Below, in pieces: positions 25,031 through 34,988 of a stretch of DNA of 43,824 bases (position 1 is the stretch's first letter; each line of letters starts with the position of its first letter). The notes beneath the pieces were generated by a model. The model did no database searches. It saw only the letters and a program-made list of their open reading frames with translations, and had not been told where the DNA came from. The stretch covers positions 1 through 43,824 of the forward strand of contig MNYM01000001.1 in assembly GCA_001873065.1 (NCBI GenBank), in the 5' to 3' direction. Source of the DNA: Flavobacteriaceae bacterium CG2_30_31_66. GTDB lineage: Bacteria; Bacteroidota; Bacteroidia; Flavobacteriales; Flavobacteriaceae. The position numbers were made by a program, and so were the translations under genes.

Positions 25031-26095
25031 TCAATATTTATAAACAATCGCATTGATATTCATTCCTGCTCCAACAGAAGCTAGGATAATGATATCCCCT
25101 TTTTGAATTTCTTGATTGGGAATCAACCCTTTGATTACCAAATCCAATAAAGTGGGCACTGTCGCTACAGAACTATTTCCAAGTGTGTGAATACTCATGG
25201 GCATAATGTCTTCTGGAGCATTTTTTTTATACAACCTATAAAAACGTTTGATGATGGCTTCATCCATTTTTTCATTGGCTTGATGTATGAATATTTTCTT
25301 CACATCATCAATCTCAACCCCACTTTTATCCAAGGCTGCTTTCATTGCCAAAGGAACATTTGACAAGGCAAACTCATATATTTTACGACCAAACATTTTG
25401 ATATATCGTGTTTCATTTACTTCTTTTTTGTTAAATGATTTTCCAAAAAATAAATAATAGGCTTCTTCTTTGGCAAATGTTTGATTGGCAAAACTCAATA
25501 TGCCTGAAGAATTTTCAGTAGTTTCTTCTACAATACAAGCACCTGCTCCATCACTATAAATCATGGAATCTCTGTCATATTTATCTACCACTCTTGATAA
25601 GGTTTCCGCGCCAATTACCAGACATTTTTTGGCAATCCCAGCTTTGATGAAAGCTTGGGCTTGAATCACTCCTTGAATCCAACCTGGACAACCAAAAAGA
25701 ATGTCATAGGCTACGCAATTCGGATTTTCAATCCCTAATTTATACTTGACTCTGGTTGCCAAACTGGGTAAAATATCACTTTGACAACTGTCTTTTTTTA
25801 CATCTCCAAAATTGTGCGCCAAAATGATATAATCCAATTCTTCTGGATTGATTTTGGCATCTTTGATCGCATTTTGAGCTGCAAAAAAAGCCAAGTCAGA
25901 AGAAGTAAATTCATCCTCTGCATAACGTCTTTCTTCAATGCCTGTAATTCCTTTGAATTTTTCAATAATTTCTGAGTTTTCAGAAACAAAATCCGAACCA
26001 TCTGCATTCAAAAATTCTTCATTTAAAAAATCTGAATTTAGTTTTTTATTTGAAGGAATGTATGCTCCTAATCCTGTAATTTTTGAATGTATCAT
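25031..26095 (-). CDS. KAS III-like 3-oxoacyl-ACP synthase (FabH family)
   Basis: A 354-aa thiolase-fold enzyme of the FabH type. The catalytic triad is visible as Cys136 (ILFGCPGWIQG), His271 (FIHQANEKMDE) and Asn307 (LGNSSVATVP). FabH starts fatty-acid synthesis by joining acyl-CoA to malonyl-ACP, but the sequence around Cys (FGCPGW rather than ACAGF) suggests a paralog with another acyl donor. A 19-residue N-terminal extension is possible from 26152, but MIHSKITGLGAYIP is the family's usual start, so 26095 is preferred. Confidence 0.85.
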   Translation of the reverse strand: MIHSKITGLGAYIPSNKKLNSDFLNEEFLNADGSDFVSENSEIIEKFKGITGIEERRYAEDEFTSSDLAFFAAQNAIKDAKINPEELDYIILAHNFGDVKKDSCQSDILPSLATRVKYKLGIENPNCVAYDILFGCPGWIQGVIQAQAFIKAGIAKKCLVIGAETLSRVVDKYDRDSMIYSDGAGACIVEETTENSSGILSFANQTFAKEEAYYLFFGKSFNKKEVNETRYIKMFGRKIYEFALSNVPLAMKAALDKSGVEIDDVKKIFIHQANEKMDEAIIKRFYRLYKKNAPEDIMPMSIHTLGNSSVATVPTLLDLVIKGLIPNQEIQKGDIIILASVGAGMNINAIVYKY

Positions 26096-26209
26096 TCTTT
26101 GTAAAATGTTTTTATAAAGGTATAAAGAAAATAAAAATGAGTTATTTTTCAAACAAAAAACTTCCGAAATTCAAATCGATTTTTCAAAACGCTCCTTAAA
26201 TGATTTTAA

Positions 26210-26587
26210 TTAATAACAGTTCATTTTTAGTTGCATTACTGTGGCAATAGACAAGGCTCTGTTTTTCATTGTAGTCGCATTGAGTCCAAAAAAATAAGTG
26301 TCAATTGTTGTTAAAAAATACGATGTCCAAATGCTAAAATGTTCTTTTTGAAACGCCATCATCGCACTTTTTGTAAGGTGTTTTTGCATCACATTTTCAC
26401 GATACAAAAGTGTGTCAAACAAAATATCATTCCAAAAATTAGCAATCACTTGAATGTGTTTTTCTAAATGATTGTGTTGTACAATTTCTTCAAAAAAGGG
26501 TGCCATTTTTTTATCAATCAACAATTTGTCATAAAATTTTGTGATGATAAAGTGAATGTCTTCAAAAGATGAAATATCAGGTTTCAT
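26210..26587 (-). CDS. Group III truncated haemoglobin
   Basis: A 125-aa protein of the 2/2 globin fold. Group III features include ITKFYDKLLIDKKMAPFF, with the B10-type Tyr19, and KEHFSIWTSYF with the proximal His83. Its ligand and redox partner are unknown; such globins bind O2, NO or sulfide. Its ATG follows directly on the TAG stop of cdd with no gap, so the two are translationally coupled. Confidence 0.88.
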   Translation of the reverse strand: MKPDISSFEDIHFIITKFYDKLLIDKKMAPFFEEIVQHNHLEKHIQVIANFWNDILFDTLLYRENVMQKHLTKSAMMAFQKEHFSIWTSYFLTTIDTYFFGLNATTMKNRALSIATVMQLKMNCY

Positions 26588-27070
26588 CTATAAGTAAGAA
26601 TTATCGAAAGAAAAAGGGAGCAATGCGTTCAATGAAGAAACTTTCACGATTTCGCCAACTTCACCCATAAATAGAATTTCAAAAGGTCTTTTTTGTTTGA
26701 TTTCATACTCTGACAAAGACTGTCTGCAAGCGCCACAAGGTCCCACAGGTTTATCAACCAAACTATTGGAGGATTTTGCAGAGATGGCTAACTTTAAGAT
26801 TTTCACGTCTGGAAATTCTGAGCCTGCTCTCCAAATTGCCACTCTTTCAGCACACATTCCTGAAGGATATGCCGCATTTTCTTGGTTATTCCCAAGGATT
26901 ATTTCTTCGTTTTCAAGTAATAATGCAGCACCTACACTAAATTTTGAGTAAGGCGCATAGGCTTTTTCTCTTGCCAAAATAGCCTGTTCCATCAGCATGC
27001 TGTCCTCAGTTGATAATTCAGAAAGGTCTTTAAAAACAATAGCTGATGTTGAAATTTCAATTTTTCTCAT
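26588..27070 (-). CDS. cdd: Cytidine deaminase
   Basis: A 160-aa zinc enzyme that deaminates cytidine and deoxycytidine to uridine forms. The active site is Cys73 and Glu75 in GMCAERVAIW, with Cys112 and Cys115 in PCGACRQSLSEYE. AYAPYSKFSVGAAL is the substrate-binding N-terminal motif. The start is ATG 27070, rather than the TTG at 27085. It sits directly upstream of the truncated haemoglobin; the porV terminator lies before its start. Confidence 0.96.
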   Translation of the reverse strand: MRKIEISTSAIVFKDLSELSTEDSMLMEQAILAREKAYAPYSKFSVGAALLLENEEIILGNNQENAAYPSGMCAERVAIWRAGSEFPDVKILKLAISAKSSNSLVDKPVGPCGACRQSLSEYEIKQKRPFEILFMGEVGEIVKVSSLNALLPFSFDNSYL

Positions 27071-27080
27071 AAAATAAATT

Positions 27081-27110
27081 GTCAAAAAAAGCAGTCATTG
27101 AGACTGCTTT
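27081..27110 (-). terminator. Terminator of the porU-porV operon
   Basis: AAAGCAGTC pairs with GACTGCTTT over a short loop, followed on the minus strand by a T run. It lies between porV and cdd. Confidence 0.85.
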
Positions 27111-27142
27111 GATGTTTTAAAGATAGGAAAAAATAATTAGTT

Positions 27143-28288
27143 TTAATAATTATCAAAGATTTCGCCCAAATCAAACGACAATGAAAAACGCAACGAGTTT
27201 TCTAATGGATTATTTACATCTGAAGCGTTTATCAAATATGACAAATCGATATTCAAAGCATTGGTTCTAAATCCAGCTCCTAGCGTAAAATATTGTCTAT
27301 TTCCTTTTTCTTGACTTTCGTGAAAATAGCCTGTTCTTAATGCAAATGCATTGTTGTATAAATATTCTGCACCAACTGCATACGTAAATTCTTTAATTTC
27401 TTCACTGAAACCACCTGGAGCGTCTCCAAACGAACCAAAAATTCCTTGAATCCAGCCAGTTTCATCACTTAAATCAGTTCCATCAGGCTGAGGTTGTGGT
27501 GTTGGAACCAATAGTTTTGTAAACTCTATATTGGTTGAAATGATGTTATAATCATCTAATATAAAATCAAATCCACCACCAAATTTTAAATTTGTAGGAA
27601 TAAAATCTTCCACACCTGGCGAGTATGAAACTTTAGGACCAATATTCGCAATGTTGAAACCCAATCTGTAACGTCCGTTAAAACTTCCATAGTTTTCTTC
27701 AAAAGATTGATAATATCCAGAAATATCTACGGCAAAAGAGTTGATTGGCTGTAAGGTATTTCCAGCAGTTCCGTTGAAAGCGAGGTTTGATCGGATGTAT
27801 TTTAAACCCACACCCATTGAAAATGTTTCGCTTAATTTTAGTGAATACGCCCCAGTTACAGCCAATTCATTAGGATTGATGCTCCCGTTAGCATTTCCTG
27901 AATTGTCTGTCAAATCAATCTGACCTAAAGAAAAGTATTTAAAATCTGCTCCCCAAGCTGCATTTTCGCTAAATCTGTTGATGTAGGCACCACTTCCTAC
28001 AAAAATATCATCGGTTAAATTTCGCAACCAAGGCGAATAAGTTAACCCTGTTTTTATTTGTCTGTCACTGAAAGACATTTTCGCAGCGTTGTGAAATAAT
28101 GACCAAGCATCTGCAGAAGTTGCTACTCCCATATCACCCATACCACCTGCTCTTGCGTCTGGCACTATCAACAAGAAAGGCATTGCTGTGGTAATTCCAC
28201 CAATATTGTCTGTATTTATTGTTGTTTGCGCGGTTACTTTTCCCACTAAAATTGCACAAAGTGCCAAACATATTCCTAATTTTTTCAT
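27143..28288 (-). CDS. porV: Type IX secretion outer-membrane protein PorV
   Basis: A 381-aa outer-membrane barrel of the FadL type with a signal peptide (about 1-20, ending in KVTAQ). PFLLIVPDARAGGMGDMGVA, WSLFHNAAKMSF and the C-terminal LSYLINASDVNNPLENSLRF are PorV-like. In the type IX system PorV shuttles secreted proteins to the PorU sortase and helps anchor A-LPS. It follows porU after 36 bp in the same operon and is closed by the terminator at 27081. Confidence 0.96.
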   Translation of the reverse strand: MKKLGICLALCAILVGKVTAQTTINTDNIGGITTAMPFLLIVPDARAGGMGDMGVATSADAWSLFHNAAKMSFSDRQIKTGLTYSPWLRNLTDDIFVGSGAYINRFSENAAWGADFKYFSLGQIDLTDNSGNANGSINPNELAVTGAYSLKLSETFSMGVGLKYIRSNLAFNGTAGNTLQPINSFAVDISGYYQSFEENYGSFNGRYRLGFNIANIGPKVSYSPGVEDFIPTNLKFGGGFDFILDDYNIISTNIEFTKLLVPTPQPQPDGTDLSDETGWIQGIFGSFGDAPGGFSEEIKEFTYAVGAEYLYNNAFALRTGYFHESQEKGNRQYFTLGAGFRTNALNIDLSYLINASDVNNPLENSLRFSLSFDLGEIFDNY

Positions 28289-28324
28289 GTTTTATTTTTT
28301 GTTAATTGAGCAAATATCTTATTT

Positions 28325-31300
28325 TTATTGAAGAATTACTAATTTTTCGTATTTCTCTGACACTAAATTATTCATTGTTGAACGTACTTTGAGTTTATAT
28401 ACATACACTCCTTTCCCTATTTTATTTCCAAAATCATCCAATCCATTCCACACAATACTTCGTGATAAGTTGCCTGTTGTTTGCACATTTTGGTTGATAG
28501 TTTTTATCAATTTTCCCGATACCGTAAACACTTGCACTTGCACTTCCAAAGGTTCATTTGGCTTGTTATGATTGAACCAAAACTCGGTATAATTCACAAA
28601 CGGATTTGGATAATTCAATACATTTTCGAGGTTTAGAATCGCATCACTTACTACCACGAAATTCAACGTCGTTTGAGAAGAATTATTGTACGTATCCCAC
28701 GCTTTTAATTGCAAGGTATGAGGCCCAACTTCCAAATCTCTTAGTTTATACGTGACTTTTCCTTTGGTAAAATCATTTAATTCTGATTGATAAAAATCGT
28801 TCAAAATAATTGGATTGGACGTATCTCCATCCAAAATTGCGACAATATCATGGTCTACCGCTGTGATGGAAGTGTTAATACCACTTTCATCCGAAAGAAC
28901 AGCAATCAAGTTTGGAGAGACATTCGTATTGCCTCCATCAATAAACGATTCGTCGTTCATAAAAAGCATTATTTCAGGACCTATATTGTCTTCAGGAGCA
29001 TTTTGATTGATGCCACCAATCACAATATCGTTGTTAAAACCACCTTTGTCAGTTGCACCATCATCTGCATAAAAACTTAGTTTTCCTTTGCCAAAGGCTA
29101 GTCTTATGTCTTTTGGTACGATAAATTCAAAACTAAATCTACCATCTTTTACAAGTGATTTTCCTCTAAACAACTTGCTATCTTGAGAATCAAAAGTCAT
29201 TTTGATGTCAAATCCATCATTGTCAAGCGTTGTTTTGTCAAGAGATTTATCAAAAATAGTAGTGGCTAAAGTTCCATTAAAATTGTTGAGAATCGTATTT
29301 GTATTGTCAGTAACGATTCCTTCAAATTTTATTTTAGACAATGCTTTGATGGTATCTAAAGATTGCGTAATATCGATATCGTTCATTTTGGTAATGCGGA
29401 TATTGGGTTTTGGTACCGCCAATTTCTTTGCAGGATCGCCAAAAGAGTAAATAAAGAACTTTTGCGAACTTGAAAATTGATTTTTTGCAGTCATTAATCC
29501 CTCTGAAATACTCAAATCCTCGTTATTGAAACCCATCAAAATACGGATCAAAATTTCATTAAATTGTTGTCCTACGAAAATAAAAACCTCTCTTGTGGTA
29601 GTAATCATGTTGGCTGCACCTCCAGTGCTGCTTTTAAAAAGGATTTCACCAGCCGTAATTCTGTTTGGATTGTCAAATCGTGAGAAATCGCAAGTCACAG
29701 TGATAAACAATGGCAACGTATTTTCGTTATTAAACGATTGAATTTGAGGAACATCCAAAATTCTTTCAGAAGCGAAGCCATCTTCACCTCCATGGCCAAA
29801 ATAATCAAATACCAAGGTTCCTTTTTCGATAGCATTTGTAATGGCTTTATTTACCTCAGGATAGCGTTCACCACCAGCAATATTTTGTTGTACATACGCA
29901 TCTAAATAGATTTTGTTGACATTAAAAACAGGTTGGTTTGTTTTGATATCATCTGAAATTTTTTCGACTCCCTTTTGCAACACTTCTTCTCCTGCTTCAT
30001 CAATATCATCCGCCAATAAAGTGATGGTATTTCGCCAATCGCCCAAAGCATTTTTACTATAATAAGACAAAATTTTATCTACAACTGTGGTAGCTTCATC
30101 CAACGTAGAAACAGGAATTCTGCTAGATGCCACATCAATAGAATGGGACACTGACATGTTTCCTTCATTGGCATCCAACATGACATAAAAATCGTCAGTT
30201 ACATAAGAATTTGCCAAATTAAAACTGTCAAAAGCCAATTTTACAGGCACTACATTGTTGTTTGAAGGAATTCTGTCTTTATAATCATAAGAACCATCTC
30301 CAAAAAAACATACATATTTGAGTTTTTTATCGGAATTTGAATTGTAAATATGTTTGATAAAATCACGAATACCCGTAATGTCTTTTGAACCAGAGGCAAA
30401 CTCATTATAAATTTGGTCTAAAAGAACCACTTTTGTGGTCAAATTTGAGTTGGCTTGATGATAATCTGCCAATCTTTGCGCTTGACCAGATAGGGTTGAA
30501 TTTGTGATTACCAAATAATTAATATCCCTTAAACCATGTAAATTTTGATTGGTAACTCTTTGATTTTGAATTCTTGTAGGAGTATAAAAATCTGAGGTTG
30601 ACAACACTATATATTCCTTTAAACTTCCTGTACGGTCTTTAAAAACGAAATTGGTTCCTGAAGTTTCATTCGTAATCATTTCAGGAGAAATTGGATTGGA
30701 AACATCCCAAATTTGAAAAGCAGCATTGCCGTTTTCAATTTGGTATTCCACTGTTCCTGAGGCATTTGCTTGTTCAAAACTTCGAAAACCAAACTGAAAA
30801 TCACTAAAACGCAACTGTTTTTTTCCACTAACCTCAATATAATCTAAAAATGCATTTGCTGATGGATTTCCATTATTATTATAGGTGATGGAAAAATTGA
30901 TTTTCTCAGAAGAATTTATAATGTTTGCAGAACCTTCAGTTGCAAAAGCTTTGTTCAAAGAGGATGGATTTATTGGAGGATAACTGACTAAAAAAGTATC
31001 TTGATTGTTGACTTTTACTTCCATCGTAGAAGAGACTACAGAATTTGAAACACCTCTCATTTTGATGTTCAACATTGAATTTGGTACTGCGTCCTTAAAA
31101 GGAATGGTAAATGTTTGGGTATTTTCGATATTAAAATCTGTTGTAAAAAACCATTGCATTCCTGCTGCAAATAAATTCCGTTCGTCCTTTTCGAAAAACG
31201 TAAAGTCATCAAAAACAGTTATTTGACTAGAAGCTGTTGAGGTAACTGGTGTTTTTGAAGTTATTCGTTTTCCATCAATAGTATTCACCGTGATGAAATA

Positions 31301-31714
31301 ATAGGCTTTGTCAGAAAATGGATTTTGTCTGTGAGTTGCTGTACTTTTTGTGGCATTTATTTTCCAATCATGAGGTCCTTTGGCATAAAACAAAATAAAG
31401 TCGTTGGTATCAAACGAATTGTCACTTTCTCCAGCAATAAAAATGGCATTTTCCTGCAAATCATCATATCGAAAATCACTATTGTTCTCTGCTAATAACG
31501 CACCACCATTTCCATAAATATGAATTTTCTTCGGATTCAATCCGTTCGTTGAAATGCCTAATTGTTGTAAAAAGGAGCGATCAATTCTAAAAACGCCTGT
31601 GGTATCGACTTCAAACTTGAACCAATTTCCCTCAGTCAAGACGCTATTATTGCCTTGCGAGAAAGAGATTTCTGCAAGCACAAGACCTATAAAAAGTAAT
31701 AAATGCTTTTTCAT
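28325..31714 (-). CDS. porU: Type IX secretion sortase PorU (C25 peptidase family)
   Basis: A 1129-aa secreted protein with a signal peptide (about 1-19). The gingipain-like cysteine-peptidase catalytic pair is visible as His641 in DYFGHGGEDG and Cys675 in FITVTCDFSRF. The C-terminal region contains NYPNPFVNYTEFWF and VWNGLDDFGNKIGKGVYVYK, like a T9SS C-terminal domain. It removes C-terminal signals from type IX cargo and attaches them to the cell surface. A -7 box sits at 31764-31771. It is divergent from gldJ, and porV follows. Confidence 0.95.
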   Translation of the reverse strand: MKKHLLLFIGLVLAEISFSQGNNSVLTEGNWFKFEVDTTGVFRIDRSFLQQLGISTNGLNPKKIHIYGNGGALLAENNSDFRYDDLQENAIFIAGESDNSFDTNDFILFYAKGPHDWKINATKSTATHRQNPFSDKAYYFITVNTIDGKRITSKTPVTSTASSQITVFDDFTFFEKDERNLFAAGMQWFFTTDFNIENTQTFTIPFKDAVPNSMLNIKMRGVSNSVVSSTMEVKVNNQDTFLVSYPPINPSSLNKAFATEGSANIINSSEKINFSITYNNNGNPSANAFLDYIEVSGKKQLRFSDFQFGFRSFEQANASGTVEYQIENGNAAFQIWDVSNPISPEMITNETSGTNFVFKDRTGSLKEYIVLSTSDFYTPTRIQNQRVTNQNLHGLRDINYLVITNSTLSGQAQRLADYHQANSNLTTKVVLLDQIYNEFASGSKDITGIRDFIKHIYNSNSDKKLKYVCFFGDGSYDYKDRIPSNNNVVPVKLAFDSFNLANSYVTDDFYVMLDANEGNMSVSHSIDVASSRIPVSTLDEATTVVDKILSYYSKNALGDWRNTITLLADDIDEAGEEVLQKGVEKISDDIKTNQPVFNVNKIYLDAYVQQNIAGGERYPEVNKAITNAIEKGTLVFDYFGHGGEDGFASERILDVPQIQSFNNENTLPLFITVTCDFSRFDNPNRITAGEILFKSSTGGAANMITTTREVFIFVGQQFNEILIRILMGFNNEDLSISEGLMTAKNQFSSSQKFFIYSFGDPAKKLAVPKPNIRITKMNDIDITQSLDTIKALSKIKFEGIVTDNTNTILNNFNGTLATTIFDKSLDKTTLDNDGFDIKMTFDSQDSKLFRGKSLVKDGRFSFEFIVPKDIRLAFGKGKLSFYADDGATDKGGFNNDIVIGGINQNAPEDNIGPEIMLFMNDESFIDGGNTNVSPNLIAVLSDESGINTSITAVDHDIVAILDGDTSNPIILNDFYQSELNDFTKGKVTYKLRDLEVGPHTLQLKAWDTYNNSSQTTLNFVVVSDAILNLENVLNYPNPFVNYTEFWFNHNKPNEPLEVQVQVFTVSGKLIKTINQNVQTTGNLSRSIVWNGLDDFGNKIGKGVYVYKLKVRSTMNNLVSEKYEKLVILQ

Positions 31715-31763
31715 GTATCAGTATTCAAATAACGCAAATTAAAGCCACATATTTTACAGAAAA

Positions 31764-31771
31764 CAAAGATA
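31764..31771 (-). promoter_or_regulatory. Candidate -7 box for porU-porV
   Basis: TATCTTTG on the minus strand matches TAnnTTTG and gives a leader of about 46 bases. TTG motifs upstream are 12 or 15 bp away, short of the usual spacing. Confidence 0.4.
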
Positions 31772-31914
31772 ACTTATACTAAACAACAAAAGAAATCGTT
31801 TTTAAAATCAAATGAAAAGAATGATGCGTTAAATTAATCAAATAACTTGTTAGAAATGTATTTTATTGTAAATTGCATCACTATTTAAAAAACCTATAAA
31901 TATTAAATTAGGAA

Positions 31915-33597
31915 ATGAAAAACACCTTAAAAATTAGTCTTATACTTGTTTTCGCACTATTGATTTCAAATTGTAAGAGGTCAACAAACAATACATCTAG
32001 CCTCACAGGTTTGTCATTTAACGACCCAAAAAACGGGAATTACGTAAGAGGTAATGTAAACAATCAAAAACCACCTTTGGGAATGGTTGCCGTTGAAGGA
32101 GGTTCGTTCACAATGGGACAAGTGCAAGATGATGTGATGTTTGATTGGAATACTACTCCAAGGAAATTGCATGTTCGTTCATTTTTTATGGATGAAGCTG
32201 AAGTAACAAATTCAGAATATTTTTTATATGTACAATATATGAAAGATGTCTTCCCTCCTTCAGAGGAAAATTATCGCAATATTTACAGTTCCGTATTGCC
32301 AGATACATTGGTATGGAGAAAAAGTTTGGGAAATACTGATATCTTATCAGAAAACTATTTTCGTCATCCAGCCTATGCTGATTATCCAGTTGTGGGTGTA
32401 AGTTGGTTGCAAGCCAATGAATATTGTAAATGGAGAACCAATGTTGTGAATTTAAAAACCTTGATTGATAAAGGCTATGTGAAAAATATATTTGAAATAG
32501 ATTCTGTAAGCAACTTTTTTGATACTGATGTTTTTTTAGCTGATGATTCTAAACTTTTCAATGGAGATTCAACCATCTATAAAAGAGGGATTCCAAATAG
32601 AGTTGTTCGTAAAAGAGGAGATCCAAGACCCAATAGAGATGAATTTCAAGGAAGAAAAATATCGCAAGCAGATGGTATTTTAACACAACGTTTCCGATTA
32701 CCAACCGAAGCTGAATGGGAATTTGCCGCCAAAGCAAATATTGAAAACAGAGAATACAACAACATCCGTGGCCGTAAAAAATATGCATGGGATGGCAAAT
32801 ATACACGCTCATCAGAAAAACGTTATAGAGGTGATCAATTGGCAAACTTCAAACAAGGAAATGGTGAATATAGTGGCTTATCAGGTTGGAGTTCAGATGG
32901 GTCTGATATTCCAAACAAGATAAAATCATATCCGCCAAATGCCTTTGGACTGTATGATATGTCAGGAAACGTTGCAGAATGGGTGGCAGATGTTTACAGA
33001 CCGATTATTGACAATGAAGCAAATGATTTCAACTATTTTAGAGGTAATATTTTTACCAAAAAATTGATTGATGCCAAAGGAAATTTGGTGTATGCTGCTG
33101 ATGGTCAGTATGCAAAAGTAGATTATGATACGCTACCAAATGGAAAAATTATCCCAAAAGAATTGCCTGGAACTATCAAATATATTCCAATCACCAAAGA
33201 CGATGCTGTCATGAGAAGAAACTTTTCAATTGCTGACAATTCAAATATTGGCGATGGCGACTTGAATTCTTCTCGTTTTTTCAATGCTAATGAAGATGAA
33301 TATAGTTCAAAACCAAGTATGTATAACTCTCCGAAATCACCTATAATGATGAGAGATTCTATCACTGGTAAAGATATTTTGGTAAATGATGCTAAGAAAA
33401 GAACCACTTTGATTAGTGACAATACTAGAGTGTATAAAGGCGGTTCGTGGTCTGATAGAGAATACTGGCTAGATCCTGCACAAAGAAGGTATTTGCCAGA
33501 ATATATGGCAACCAATTATATAGGATTTCGATGCGTTTCGGACAAGTTGGGTCCTATGTCAACTCAAAAGAAATCTGCAAGAAATCCAAGCAGATAA
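31915..33597 (+). CDS. gldJ: Gliding motility lipoprotein GldJ
   Basis: A 560-aa lipoprotein (lipobox Cys20, LISNCK) with a formylglycine-generating-enzyme-like domain. Visible stretches are VEGGSFTMGQVQDD, DEAEVTNSEYFLYVQYMKD, YPVVGVSWLQANEYCKWRT, RFRLPTEAEWEFAAKAN, FGLYDMSGNVAEWVADVY and KGGSWSDREYWLDPAQRRYL. GldJ is required for gliding and stabilises GldK and the type IX motor parts. The fold is not expected to be enzymatic here. It is divergent from porU, and a hairpin lies between it and murF. Confidence 0.95.
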   Translation: MKNTLKISLILVFALLISNCKRSTNNTSSLTGLSFNDPKNGNYVRGNVNNQKPPLGMVAVEGGSFTMGQVQDDVMFDWNTTPRKLHVRSFFMDEAEVTNSEYFLYVQYMKDVFPPSEENYRNIYSSVLPDTLVWRKSLGNTDILSENYFRHPAYADYPVVGVSWLQANEYCKWRTNVVNLKTLIDKGYVKNIFEIDSVSNFFDTDVFLADDSKLFNGDSTIYKRGIPNRVVRKRGDPRPNRDEFQGRKISQADGILTQRFRLPTEAEWEFAAKANIENREYNNIRGRKKYAWDGKYTRSSEKRYRGDQLANFKQGNGEYSGLSGWSSDGSDIPNKIKSYPPNAFGLYDMSGNVAEWVADVYRPIIDNEANDFNYFRGNIFTKKLIDAKGNLVYAADGQYAKVDYDTLPNGKIIPKELPGTIKYIPITKDDAVMRRNFSIADNSNIGDGDLNSSRFFNANEDEYSSKPSMYNSPKSPIMMRDSITGKDILVNDAKKRTTLISDNTRVYKGGSWSDREYWLDPAQRRYLPEYMATNYIGFRCVSDKLGPMSTQKKSARNPSR

Positions 33598-33616
33598 TAT
33601 TATATTACTTACTACT

Positions 33617-33651
33617 AAAACCTCATTGTACGAACTATAATGAGGTTTTTT
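33617..33651 (+). terminator. Terminator between gldJ and murF
   Basis: AAAACCTCATT pairs with AATGAGGTTTT over an 11-base loop, followed by a T run. It ends 15 bp before the murF start. Confidence 0.75.
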
Positions 33652-33665
33652 CATATCAATTCACT

Positions 33666-34922
33666 ATGAAAATCAACGAACTTTACGAGCTTTATAAAAC
33701 ACACTATTTAGTTGCAACAGATACTAGAAATATTCCAGCAAATGCAGTGTTTTTTGCTTTAAAAGGAGAAAATTTCAATGGAAATTCCTTTGCTGAAAAA
33801 GCCTTGGAATTAGGAGCTAGTTATGCTATTGTTGATGAAAAAATGTACCAAACCAATGAACGAATTTTATTGGTAAAAAATGTGTTGCAAACCCTACAAC
33901 AACTTGCTAATTATCACCGAAAACAACTACAACTTCCTATCATTGGACTTACAGGAAGCAATGGAAAAACCACCACCAAAGAGTTGATTCATGCTGTTAT
34001 CCAAGAAAAATACAAAACAGTAGCTACCAAAGGAAACCTCAACAATCATATTGGCGTGCCATTGACATTGCTTTCAATGACACCCGAAACTGAAATTGGA
34101 ATTGTAGAAATGGGTGCCAATCATCTACAAGAAATTGCTTTTTTATGTTCGATTTGTGAACCTGATTTTGGCTATATCACCAATTTTGGCAAAGCACATT
34201 TAGAAGGATTTGGAGGAGTTGAGGGCGTGATTACAGGGAAAAGCGAACTCTATGACTTTTTAAAAAAGCATCAAAAGATTGCTTTCGTCAATCCTTCTGA
34301 TGGTATTCAGATGGAAAAAAGTTCCACTATTTCAAGAGTTTTGTTTGATACCTCCAAACTCACATACTTAGAAGTCAATCCTTTTGTAAAACTTTCGTTT
34401 GAAAATAGTTTCATTCAAACTCAATTGATTGGCGCTTATAATTTTCCAAACATTGCAGCTGCCATTACAATTGGCACCTATTTTGGTGTTTCAAAAGTGG
34501 CAATCAAAAAAGCCATTGAAAGTTATGTGCCTCAAAAAAATCGCTCTCAAATTCTAAAAACTATTCATAACCAGTTGCTTTTGGATGCGTATAATGCCAA
34601 TCCTAGTAGTATGAAAGCAGCGTTAGAAAATTTTGCTTCTTTGACAGATTCTTCTAAAACCCTTATTTTAGGAGACATGTTTGAATTGGGTGATGAAAGT
34701 GCACATGAACACCAGTTTATTGCTGATGTAACCATACGTTTAAAATTTGAACATGTTTTTTTGGTGGGTAAAAACTTCTATCAAACGAAATCTACGCATC
34801 CTCAATTTATGGATTACGAAAGTTTTGAAAAATACCTTTCTGAGCATCCTTTACGAGGACAAACCATTCTTATCAAAGGTTCAAGAGGCATGAGATTGGA
34901 GCGTGTTGTTGAGTGGCTGTAA
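33666..34922 (+). CDS. murF: UDP-N-acetylmuramoyl-tripeptide--D-alanyl-D-alanine ligase
   Basis: A 418-aa cytosolic ligase that adds the D-Ala-D-Ala dipeptide made by Ddl (also in this window) to the UDP-MurNAc tripeptide. The P-loop is GLTGSNGKTTTKELI, followed by NLNNHIGVPLTLL, VEMGANHLQEIAFLC, DAYNANPSSMKAALENF and ILGDMFELGDES. The start is ATG 33666 (KINELYELYKTHYL); the frame is open upstream inside gldJ, but those 45 residues are a shadow of the gldJ end. Confidence 0.96.
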   Translation: MKINELYELYKTHYLVATDTRNIPANAVFFALKGENFNGNSFAEKALELGASYAIVDEKMYQTNERILLVKNVLQTLQQLANYHRKQLQLPIIGLTGSNGKTTTKELIHAVIQEKYKTVATKGNLNNHIGVPLTLLSMTPETEIGIVEMGANHLQEIAFLCSICEPDFGYITNFGKAHLEGFGGVEGVITGKSELYDFLKKHQKIAFVNPSDGIQMEKSSTISRVLFDTSKLTYLEVNPFVKLSFENSFIQTQLIGAYNFPNIAAAITIGTYFGVSKVAIKKAIESYVPQKNRSQILKTIHNQLLLDAYNANPSSMKAALENFASLTDSSKTLILGDMFELGDESAHEHQFIADVTIRLKFEHVFLVGKNFYQTKSTHPQFMDYESFEKYLSEHPLRGQTILIKGSRGMRLERVVEWL

Positions 34923-34988
34923 GGTTGAATTGGTTAACGAGTTAATTGGTTAATTGGTTAAATCCCAAACCCCTAAACAATAAAACCC
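34923..34988. repeat. TTAATTGG simple repeat
   Basis: A short run of GGTTAATTGGTTAA-type repeats between the convergent murF and BadF genes. Similar TTAATTGG runs lie near 35960 and 37145. Confidence 0.5.

Noticed and set aside
26096..26152. 19-residue N-terminal extension of the KAS III-like protein
   Set aside because: Family members normally begin at the conserved ITGLGAY-type segment, which the ATG at 26095 provides.
33531..33665. N-terminal extension of MurF
   Set aside because: The 45 extra codons lie in the end of gldJ and in the terminator hairpin; the MurF family start fits the ATG at 33666.
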